Origin: Brugia malayi
Lineage: Eukaryota; Nematoda; Chromadorea; Rhabditida; Onchocercidae
Direction: 5' to 3'
Assembly: GCF_000002995.4 (NCBI RefSeq)
Contig: NW_025062410.1
Location: 1 to 14,857, forward strand
Length of the DNA stretch: 14,857 bases
A program made the position numbers and the translations under genes. Positions 7,907-14,857 of the stretch are shown here, piece after piece; the first letter of the stretch is position 1, and each line of letters begins with the position of its first letter. The notes under the pieces are model-generated. The model did not search any database. It saw only the letters and a program-made list of their open reading frames with translations, and was not told the DNA's origin.

Positions 7907-9111
7907 TTAATGATTCCGCATGTGTAATTTCAAGCCGCATTTAGTCTGAAAATCTTTACTGCATGCAGTACAGTGGTAAACAGGTCTATTCATGTCATGA
8001 GTTACCATGTGAGACTGCAAAATGTATCTTCGAGTGTAACATTTTCCGCATATCGGACAACTGTATGGCTTTTCACCTGTATGAATCATCATATGTTTTT
8101 TCATATCTCCGAACTGAGTGAAATTCTTTTTGCATATTGAACAACTGTACGGTTTCTCACCGGTATGAATCATCACATGTTTTTTCATATTACTGAACTG
8201 AGTAAAATTCTTTTTGCATGTTGGACAACTGTACGGCTTTTCACCGGTATGAGTCAGCATGTGTTGCTTCATATTATCGGAGTTAGTGAAATTCTTTTTA
8301 CATGTCGGGCAACTGTACGGCTTTTCACCGGTATGAGTCATTATATGTTTTTTCATATTACTGGAGTCAGTGAAATTCTTCTTGCAAATCGGACAACTGC
8401 ACGGCTTCTCACCGGTATGAGTCATCATATGTCTTTTCATATTACTGGAATCAGTGAAATTCTTCTTGCAAATCGGACAACTGCACGGCTTCTCACCGGT
8501 ATGAGTCATCATATGTTTTTTCATATTACCGGGATGAGTGGAACTTTTCCCGCATATCGGACAACTGTATGGTTTTTCACCCGTATGACTCATCACATGC
8601 CTTTTCATATTGCCGGACTCAGTGAAGTTCTTTTTGCATGTCGGACAACTGTACGGCTTCTCATCGGTATGAGTCATCGTATGTTCTTGCTTTTGGTGTA
8701 CATCGTGGCGTTGCTTCTTTTTCGTTCTACTTTCCTGCTTTGACATTTCCATTACTTTCATGACTGTTTCGATTGGAATTCGTTCATCACTGACTTTTGA
8801 AGCGGTTGAATACAATGTTTTTGTTTGAAGCAATTGCAGTCCAATTTCTTCTTCACACTTTCTTTCCATTGATAAGCCTTGTAATGCATTGCCTTTCTCT
8901 TTCACTTTTGATATTGATAAATCCAATGGTTCTGTTTGATCCGTTTGCGCTACCTCAAATGATATGCAATTATCAATCTCATACCGGGTAAAAATTTAAA
9001 TCTCCATGGTATCGCAACGCTATGTTCTATTTTTTAAACTTTAAATGGGCTTACGGTTGTTTGAATATTGTTCAGTTGCAAAAAGAAGAAGAAGAAATAG
9101 ATGAAATGCAT
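7907..9111 (-). CDS. C2H2 zinc-finger protein with hydrophobic leader, unit 2
   Basis: Coding exons are 9111-9055 (ATG, 19 codons starting MHFIYFFFFFLQL) and about 8977-7907, giving some 375 residues ending at a TAA. The intron has a gtaag donor at 9054. The acceptor used by unit 1 is changed from cag to cgg here, so the next AG (8979-8978, six bases on and in phase) is proposed. Layout: hydrophobic leader 1-19; PLDLS CtBP-type motif 36-40; basic patch TKKKQR near 104-109; degenerate finger remnant; nine C2H2 fingers from residue 128 to the end, joined by TGEKP-type linkers except the last. Helix position 4 is Met in most fingers instead of Leu, and position 3 is Asn in fingers 1-6. Finger 8 to 9 uses a longer linker (DMNRPV). 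The family binds DNA or RNA, and PLDLS suggests CtBP-dependent repression. The leader looks like a signal peptide or anchor, which is unexpected. The model without the leader would have to start at an internal Met near residue 56. Confidence 0.85.
8983..9054 (-). other. Short intron with altered acceptor (unit 2)
   Basis: The donor is gtaagccc from 9054. The position aligned with unit 1's ttttacacag acceptor reads tttttacccgg, ending at 8984, so the invariant AG is missing. Retaining the intron gives an in-frame TAA just before the large exon. The nearest replacement AG, in tatgag, ends at 8978. The same change is present in unit 3 (acceptor position near 12827). Confidence 0.6.
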
Positions 9112-9145
9112 GCCAACTGCCAACGAGAATAATTTGTTGCCAATT
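9112..9145 (-). other. 5' untranslated stub behind a ttttcag acceptor (unit 2)
   Basis: The acceptor aatgttttcag ends at 9146 on the minus strand, and 34 bases follow before the ATG at 9111. It matches unit 1 except for a length difference close to the ATG. It is either a cis acceptor for an upstream non-coding exon or a trans-splice (spliced leader) site; unit 3 has the same site at 12988-12990. Confidence 0.6.
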
Positions 9146-9147
9146 CT

Positions 9148-9919
9148 GAAAACATTCAAATTTACTAGGCAATTGCTCATTGACAAATGCCGAAGGAAAA
9201 ATTTGCCCAAATAAATGCTTTTCTAGATTATCATCGAGTCCCAAAATTCTAATCAGAGCTCTGAAAAGAGAACAAAATAAATGAAAGAAATTTGTGGAAG
9301 AGAGTTTGACAGAGGCCTTCTGTTACTTCTGTTAGATATTGTTAAATAATCGCATGTATAAATGCTCATTCAGATGGAGGTGGCAACTATGTATATTGAT
9401 AACTTTCTTCCGCGTGCAACAAACAATATGGGGCTAATAGTAATAGAATATAAATTATTACATTTAATGATATAATAATAGCAATCAGTGTTTGATCCTT
9501 TTCACTGAATAATTTCATTTCAGTTGCTATATTATACTGTTGAAAATAATTTATGTATAGCAATTGTGACATTTTTTGCAATATTATTTCCTTTTGTTTC
9601 AATTTTTCCACATTTTCCAGTCTTTGGGAATATTAACGAGAGGGAAAACTACGTTGCTGCAACTCTTGTAATTGATAATATTGATTTATGAATGTTAAAT
9701 TTTTCATCAAATATTTCGTTTGGATTTCATTTTTAAAGTTTATTTTCAAATTTGCTTTGTGTTATCTGTGTAAATTAAGCATATTAAAAATTTTTACAGT
9801 CATCGTATATAACACCATATGATGACGATAGCTTCAAATCAAATGATTACATTTGATGATTTCTAATACTCATTAACCCTTCAAATTCCAAGCATAATAA
9901 AACTAAAAAAAAGGCGGTA
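9148..9919. other. 5' flank of unit 2 zinc-finger gene
   Basis: No gene seen. It contains the flank block shared by all units (9295-9610) and the block homologous to 408-545 (about 9760-9920). Open frames on the minus strand at 9041-9244 and 9387-9611 are interrupted in unit 1; the first merely runs over the true leader exon in a different frame. The promoter is expected here but no distinct element is recognisable. Confidence 0.5.
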
Positions 9920-9968
9920 AAGTCCTACCAGTTAGGAACAACGTTGGTTCCGTCCAATAACAGTTGGC
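9920..9968 (-). pseudogene. Remnant of the unrecognised upstream exon (unit 2)
   Basis: On the minus strand this reads CYWTEPTLFLTGRTL, matching RYWTEPTLLITDRTL in unit 1 and YWTQPMLLIT in unit 0. Homology to the other units stops at about 9967, in the middle of the former exon, where a different sequence takes over. The segment is thus the 3' stump of an exon cut by an insertion or rearrangement that both units 2 and 3 share. Confidence 0.55.
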
Positions 9969-9969
9969 T

Positions 9970-10025
9970 GTCGTGGAAGATTTATAAATTCAATTATTTT
10001 TAGAGAGGCTGCTGATCTCGAAGAG
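9970..10025 (+). repeat. Partial direct repeat of the plus-strand exon end
   Basis: It matches 10918-10970 in the same orientation. Read in the same frame it gives CRGRFINSIIFREAADLE against CRRRFVNLIILGEVASLD, with silent changes GAG/GAA and CTC/CTG among others. The donor seen after the downstream copy is absent here, the sequence continuing gagatttg. It begins exactly where homology to units 0 and 1 ends. Confidence 0.6.
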
Positions 10026-10145
10026 ATTTGTTGGATTTAAATGTTTGGGGTAACAAAAAAATATAATAATTCCTTTATTAGCAGAAGCAGTTAGCACAGT
10101 AACTTGATAGAGAAGAACTGAAGTTGAATTCTCCTGATTCTTGGT

Positions 10146-10191
10146 AAAATTACTAGGCACTTTCCCGTAGGGAAGTGTTCATAGTAATTTT
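10146..10191. repeat. 46-base imperfect hairpin
   Basis: The arms aaaattacta and tagtaatttt pair over 10 bases. After a small asymmetric bulge, cactt pairs with aagtg and ccc with ggg around a three-base loop. The copy in unit 3 lies near 14000-14046 and keeps both arms. It could be an element end, a structured transcript or chance; no function is assigned. Confidence 0.7.
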
Positions 10192-10461
10192 AATATCGTG
10201 AGACTCTAAATATTATATGAGTAAGTAATATGTTCTATGAAATCTTGCAAATAAAGCTTATAACTCTTTTTGTTTTCAACCCTATGTTTAGTCTTAAATC
10301 TTTTACATATTGTTTACACAGTATCTGCTCATTTAGTTGATCTCATTATTGTGTCGCCACTAATTGTGAATTATCCTTGAATCTACGAAGTTAACAACCT
10401 TTGCTTAATAATATCCTTTGCGGTTTGTCAACTAGTAATTAAATTTGCTTGTAAACTAATC

Positions 10462-10463
<2 letters not shown>

Positions 10464-10492
<29 letters not shown>
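10464..10492. repeat. Poly-T run of 29 bases
   Basis: Homopolymer tract flanked by ctaatcag and gttactgtc. Unit 3 has 28 T at 14321-14348. Runs of this length are error-prone in assembly. On the minus strand it could be a retroposon-like A tail, but no retroposon body is recognised next to it. Confidence 0.95.
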
Positions 10493-10758
10493 GTTACTGT
10501 CTAATCAAGCTTTTTGTTAGACTGGTTACTCTTTCTTATTGTAAATCATATACTTTTTTACGCATATTGCTTGCTATATAAGAAGACTGAAAACTGAAAA
10601 CATTTTTGCATGTTAATTAAACACTAGAATGGACCTTTCAGAAAATATAAATGTTTGAAGCATCTTGAACTAGAAAGAACTGAATTTCATGCACCTGTAA
10701 AGAAAGCAAACTTTTATAAATTTCAAATACATATCGCCTACAATATGATGTTATTCAG

Positions 10759-10970
10759 GACGAAGCTACAGCAGTATAGAGCCTCATGCTAATAAAGCAG
10801 TTTACCATGTAACTGTTTCCTTCATGAATCACACCTTTTCAATTTATTTCCAAGCCATCAATAATAGTAAAGGCTATTGTAATTATATTCCTTTTCTTGG
10901 CTTGTGGCATCAAATTTGTCGTAGAAGATTTGTAAATTTAATTATTTTGGGAGAAGTTGCTAGTCTGGAT
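10759..10970 (+). other. Candidate exon of an unrecognised plus-strand gene
   Basis: Bounded by an attcag acceptor (ending 10758) and a GGAT|gtaagt donor (10971). After two leading bases it is open for exactly 70 codons to the donor. The protein begins RSYSSIEPHANKAVYHV, contains YCNYIPFLGLWHQICRRRFV and ends GEVASLD. Its last 18 codons are repeated at 9970-10025 with partly silent changes, which supports coding. The unit 3 copy (14616 to about 14826) has one-base indels in the frame and at the donor, in the error-like zone. I recognise no family. No further exons of the gene were identified with confidence on either side. Confidence 0.4.
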
Positions 10971-10975
10971 GTAAG

Positions 10976-11669
10976 TGTAAATATTTAAATTTTGGCTTGA
11001 ATTGTTTGTTGTTCTTCTATAAGAAAATTCTGTTACTCTTATTGATTACATATTTTTTCCTAAGCCTATGTCACTAATTAAGTTCATTAATGTATAATTG
11101 CTAAGTAAATTAGCAATATCATGGCTGGGTTTAATTCACTGCAAAATTATGAACACAGACTTTTGTTCATAAAATTCCTTCACATGAGTAAAAAAGTATG
11201 ATGGCTGCTATATTTACTATTTATTTGTATCTTTTGTTATTTCTGCCATGATTTCAAGCGTGTGTTCACATGAACGCCCGTTATATTACTTTCATTGTTT
11301 GTTTTCTTTCTCATTTTGTACTTGTTTTATGTATGGTTACTTAATTTTCTGAATGTTTTTTATAGTGAAATAAAGCAAGCGAGACGCTTCGTTTATACAA
11401 GATCTGTGAGATGATACTTGATTAGTTCATTTTTCAGAAAGAATGTACTGTATGTAAACTGAGTTAAAGTGATGCTACTATATTATTAAAGTTTGCCAAT
11501 TATATCATGCATGTTGGGCGCTATTTTAAGGAGATTTTGATTGATCTTAACAAGAAAAATGACATGAAAAATGATAAAAATTTATATGACCAAGATTAAC
11601 GCAACTATAACAACAATAATAGTGAGAGAGAATTATTTAACAAATAAAGACAAATGACAGAAGAATTTG
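10976..11669. other. Spacer ahead of the unit 3 gene's 3' end
   Basis: AT-rich with no gene seen. A plus-strand acceptor-like site (atttttcag) occurs near 11430-11439 followed by only a few open codons. The last part, 11583-11669, is the diverged counterpart of 7740-7826, meaning genuine paralogous 3' flank precedes the point where perfect identity with unit 2 starts. Confidence 0.5.
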
Positions 11670-11749
11670 CTGATGAAAAATATAAATAATCAATAATAAC
11701 AGGAATAGCAATGCGTATTTAATTGAAAATAAGACGTAAAGCGTAATTT

Positions 11750-12954
11750 TTAATGATTCCGCATGTGTAATTTCAAGCCGCATTTAGTCTGAAAATCTTT
11801 ACTGCATGCAGTACAGTGGTAAACAGGTCTATTCATGTCATGAGTTACCATGTGAGACTGCAAAATGTATCTTCGAGTGTAACATTTTCCGCATATCGGA
11901 CAACTGTATGGCTTTTCACCTGTATGAATCATCATATGTTTTTTCATATCTCCGAACTGAGTGAAATTCTTTTTGCATATTGAACAACTGTACGGTTTCT
12001 CACCGGTATGAATCATCACATGTTTTTTCATATTACTGAACTGAGTAAAATTCTTTTTGCATGTTGGACAACTGTACGGCTTTTCACCGGTATGAGTCAG
12101 CATGTGTTGCTTCATATTATCGGAGTTAGTGAAATTCTTTTTACATGTCGGGCAACTGTACGGCTTTTCACCGGTATGAGTCATTATATGTTTTTTCATA
12201 TTACTGGAGTCAGTGAAATTCTTCTTGCAAATCGGACAACTGCACGGCTTCTCACCGGTATGAGTCATCATATGTCTTTTCATATTACTGGAATCAGTGA
12301 AATTCTTCTTGCAAATCGGACAACTGCACGGCTTCTCACCGGTATGAGTCATCATATGTTTTTTCATATTACCGGGATGAGTGGAACTTTTCCCGCATAT
12401 CGGACAACTGTATGGTTTTTCACCCGTATGACTCATCACATGCCTTTTCATATTGCCGGACTCAGTGAAGTTCTTTTTGCATGTCGGACAACTGTACGGC
12501 TTCTCATCGGTATGAGTCATCGTATGTTCTTGCTTTTGGTGTACATCGTGGCGTTGCTTCTTTTTCGTTCTACTTTCCTGCTTTGACATTTCCATTACTT
12601 TCATGACTGTTTCGATTGGAATTCGTTCATCACTGACTTTTGAAGCGGTTGAATACAATGTTTTTGTTTGAAGCAATTGCAGTCCAATTTCTTCTTCACA
12701 CTTTCTTTCCATTGATAAGCCTTGTAATGCATTGCCTTTCTCTTTCACTTTTGATATTGATAAATCCAATGGTTCTGTTTGATCCGTTTGCGCTACCTCA
12801 AATGATATGCAATTATCAATCTCATACCGGGTAAAAATTTAAATCTCCATGGTATCGCAACGCTATGTTCTATTTTTTAAACTTTAAATGGGCTTACGGT
12901 TGTTTGAATATTGTTCAGTTGCAAAAAGAAGAAGAAGAAATAGATGAAATGCAT
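11750..12954 (-). CDS. C2H2 zinc-finger protein with hydrophobic leader, unit 3
   Basis: Coding exons are 12954-12898 and about 12820-11750. Every base appears the same as in the unit 2 gene, so the product would be the same roughly 375-residue protein: hydrophobic leader, PLDLS motif at 36-40, basic patch, nine C2H2 fingers to the C-terminus. It shares the altered intron acceptor (cgg instead of cag), with the in-phase AG six bases on as the likely replacement. The 5' stub and ttttcag acceptor are at 12955-12990. Its 3' flank beyond 11669 differs from that of unit 2, so if the assembly is right this is a separate locus carrying a freshly copied or converted gene. If the assembly is wrong it is the same gene counted twice. 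Confidence 0.8.
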
Positions 12955-12990
12955 GCCAACTGCCAACGAGAATAATTTGTTGCCAATTCT

Positions 12991-14615
12991 GAAAACATTC
13001 AAATTTACTAGGCAATTGCTCATTGACAAATGCCGAAGGAAAAATTTGCCCAAATAAATGCTTTTCTAGATTATCATCGAGTCCCAAAATTCTAATCAGA
13101 GCTCTGAAAAGAGAACAAAATAAATGAAAGAAATTTGTGGAAGAGAGTTTGACAGAGGCCTTCTGTTACTTCTGTTAGATATTGTTAAATAATCGCATGT
13201 ATAAATGCTCATTCAGATGGAGGTGGCAACTATGTATATTGATAACTTTCTTCCGCGTGCAACAAACAATATGGGGCTAATAGTAATAGAATATAAATTA
13301 TTACATTTAATGATATAATAATAGCAATCAGTGTTTGATCCTTTTCACTGAATAATTTCATTTCAGTTGCTATATTATACTGTTGAAAATAATTTATGTA
13401 TAGCAATTGTGACATTTTTTGCAATATTATTTCCTTTTGTTTTCAATTTTTCCACATTTTCTCAGTCTTTTGGGAATATTAACGAGAGGGAAAACTACGT
13501 TGCTGCAACTCTTGTAATTGATAATATTGATTTATGAATGTTAAATTTTTCATCAAATATTTCGTTTGGATTTCATTTTTAAAGTTTATTTTCAAATTTT
13601 GCTTTGTGTTATCTGTGTAAATTAAGCATATTAAAATTTTTACAGTCATCGGTATATAACACCATATGATGGACGATAGGCTTCAAATCAAATGATTACA
13701 ATTTGATGATTTCTAATAACTCATTAACCTTCAAATTCCAAGCATAATAAAACTAAAAAAAAGGCGGTAAAGTCCTACCAGTTAGGGAACAACGTTGGTT
13801 CCGTCCAATAACAGTTGGCTGGTCGTGGAAGATTTATTAAATTCAATTATTTTTAGAGAGGCTGCTGATCTCGAAGAGATTTGTTGATTTAAATGTTTGG
13901 GGGTTAAAACAAAAAAATATAATAATTCCTTTATTAGCAAGCAGTTAGCACAGTACCTGATAGAGAAGAACTGAAGTTGAATTCTCCTGATTCTTGGTAA
14001 AAAATTACTAGGCACTTTCCGTAGGGAAGTGTCATAGTAATTTTAAATAATCGTTGAGACTCCTAAAATATTATATGAGTAAGTAATATGTTCTATTGAA
14101 ATCTGCAAAATAAAGCTTATAACTCTTTTTGTTTTCAACCTATGTTTAGTCTTAAATCTTTTACATATTGTTTACACAGTATCTGCTCATTTAGTTGAAT
14201 CTCATTATTGTGTCGCACTAATTGTGAATTATCCTTGAATCTACGAAGTAACAACCTTTGCTTAATAATATCCTTTTGCGGTTTGTCAACTAGTAATTAA
14301 ATTTGCTTGTAAACTAATCGTTTTTTTTTTTTTTTTTTTTTTTTTTTTGTTACTGTCTAATCAAGCTTTTTGTTAGACTGGTTTACTCTTTCTTATTGTA
14401 AATCATATACTTTTTTACGCATATTGCTTGCTATATAAGAAGACTGAAAACTGAAAACATTTTTGCATGTTAATTAAACACTAGAATGGACCTTTCAGAA
14501 AATATAAATGTTTGAAGCATCTTGAACTAGAAAGAACTGAATTTCATGCACCTGTAAAGAAAGCAAACTTTTATAAATTTCAAATACATATCGCCTACAA
14601 TATGATGTTATTCAG
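12991..14615. other. 5' flank and novel segment of unit 3
   Basis: Counterpart of 9148-10758: shared flank block 13138-13454, exon remnant near 13765-13812, repeat segment near 13820-13880, hairpin near 14000-14046 and T run 14321-14348. From 13443 on, single-base indels against unit 2 are frequent. The open frame at 13782-14015 on the minus strand is present only because of such indels and is not called a gene. Confidence 0.6.
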
Positions 14616-14826
14616 GACGAAGCTACAGCAGTATAGAGCCTCATGCTAATAAAGCAGTTTACCATGTAACTGTTTCCTTCATGAATCACACCTTTTCAAT
14701 TTATTTCCAGCCATCAATAATAGTAAAGGCTATTGTAATTATATTCCTTTTCTTGGCTTGTGGCTCAAATTTGTCGTAGAAGATTTGTAAATTTAATTAT
14801 TTTGGGAGAAGTTGCTTAGTCTTGGA
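14616..14826 (+). pseudogene. Unit 3 copy of the plus-strand exon candidate
   Basis: Aligns with 10759-10970 from the same attcag acceptor. It has a base missing near 14707 (ttccag for ttccaag), another near 14764 (tggctc for tggcatc) and small differences close to the end that also destroy the donor (ggattaag for ggatgtaag). Given the indel-rich zone around it, sequencing error is at least as likely as true decay. Confidence 0.4.
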
Positions 14827-14857
14827 TTAAGTGTAAAATATTTAAATTTTGGCTTGA

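Larger units (their letters stand above)
10026..10758. other. Unit 2 novel segment, no gene seen
   Basis: Sequence not found in units 0 and 1. It lies between the two related segments 9970-10025 and 10918-10970 and holds a 46-base hairpin (10146-10191) and a 29-base T run (10464-10492). No reverse-transcriptase, transposase or terminal-repeat structure was recognised, so calling it a transposon would go beyond the evidence. Confidence 0.5.
7827..11669. repeat. Tandem repeat unit, first copy (3843 bases)
   Basis: This segment repeats from 11670 onwards at a constant offset of 3843. Reading the two side by side I see no difference from 7827-9599 versus 11670-13442. From there to the window end (about 9600-11000 versus 13443-14857) the copies still align throughout but show more than twenty small differences, almost all one-base gains or losses. 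The repeat contains the zinc-finger gene, its 5' flank and the novel segment from 9970. Confidence 0.95.
11670..14857. repeat. Tandem repeat unit, second copy (truncated by window end)
   Basis: Second copy of 7827-11669. The stretch 11670-13442 appears identical to the first copy; 13443-14857 aligns to about 9600-11000 with frequent one-base gains and losses, many in short homopolymers (for example tttt for ttt at 13440, ggg for gg near 13786). The total length is about 14 bases greater than in the first copy over this part. Confidence 0.95.

Noticed and set aside
7440..7940. 166-codon minus-strand frame with hydrophobic stretches, overlapping the unit 2 stop codon
   Set aside because: It starts inside the last finger in another frame and crosses the boundary where copies diverge; composition is that of AT-rich non-coding DNA and no splice signals or homology support it.
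8165..8743. 192-codon plus-strand open frame opposite the unit 2 fingers (also at 12008-12586)
   Set aside because: It is the antisense of the 84-base finger repeat; its repetitive protein merely mirrors the TGEKP and finger codons.
9041..9244. 67-codon minus-strand frame including a Phe/Leu-rich stretch (also 12884-13087)
   Set aside because: It covers the leader exon in a different frame and runs through the splice donor; the unit 1 copy is not open in this frame. The ATG frame with the conserved donor is preferred.
9387..9611. 74-codon minus-strand frame with a membrane-like segment (also 13230-13424)
   Set aside because: Stops interrupt the homologous segments of units 0 and 1, and the ORF start changes with a one-base indel in unit 3.
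10026..10758. Possible retrotransposon between the two related segments at 9970 and 10918
   Set aside because: The segments behave like a duplicated exon end rather than LTRs, and no transposon protein, primer-binding site or target-site duplication was seen.
13782..14015. 77-codon minus-strand frame in unit 3
   Set aside because: Not open in the matching part of unit 2; it exists only because of single-base indels in the error-like zone.

Overview
The window looks like part of a nuclear eukaryotic genome, most probably a nematode and perhaps a filarial-type one. It is strongly AT-rich, has short introns with consensus gtaag donors and tttcag-type acceptors, long poly-A/T runs, tandemly duplicated C2H2 zinc-finger genes, and no bacterial gene organisation. 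This assignment is inference from style; there is no rRNA or other marker gene to confirm it.

Layout: the window is a slice of a tandem array in which every unit carries one C2H2 zinc-finger gene on the minus strand. Unit 0 contributes only its 5' flank (about 1-2130), and its gene should lie just off the left edge. Unit 1 has a decayed gene (2957-3993) and its 5' flank (4021-5950). A stretch without clear genes (5949-7350) follows, then a scrap of another finger gene (7356-7440). Unit 2 (gene 7907-9111) and unit 3 (gene 11750-12954) are intact and appear identical over about 1.77 kb at an offset of 3843 bases. To the right of 9599/13442 the same two copies suddenly differ by many single-base insertions and deletions, which resembles unpolished long-read sequence. 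The last duplication may therefore be very recent or an assembly product.

Gene model: comparing the copies reveals a 19-codon first coding exon preceded by a tttcag acceptor. It encodes a very hydrophobic leader. A 66-77 base intron separates it from a large exon carrying one or two CtBP-type PLDLS/PLDLT motifs, a basic patch and seven (decayed copy) to nine (intact copies) fingers ending at the stop codon. The likely role is DNA-binding transcriptional regulation, probably repression. The hydrophobic leader is at odds with a nuclear protein and is the most unusual trait of the family.

Other coding-like material hidden in the flanks: two conserved exon-like blocks on the minus strand upstream of the zinc-finger genes in units 0 and 1 (at 1182-1361/4858-5020 and 1993-2127/5820-5948), apparently from a second gene that was duplicated along with the fingers. 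In units 2 and 3 this second gene is cut off at about 9967. There the sequence switches to a different segment with a plus-strand exon candidate (10759-10970), a partial direct repeat of that exon's end (9970-10025), a 46-base hairpin and a 29-base T run. None of these extra proteins is recognised.
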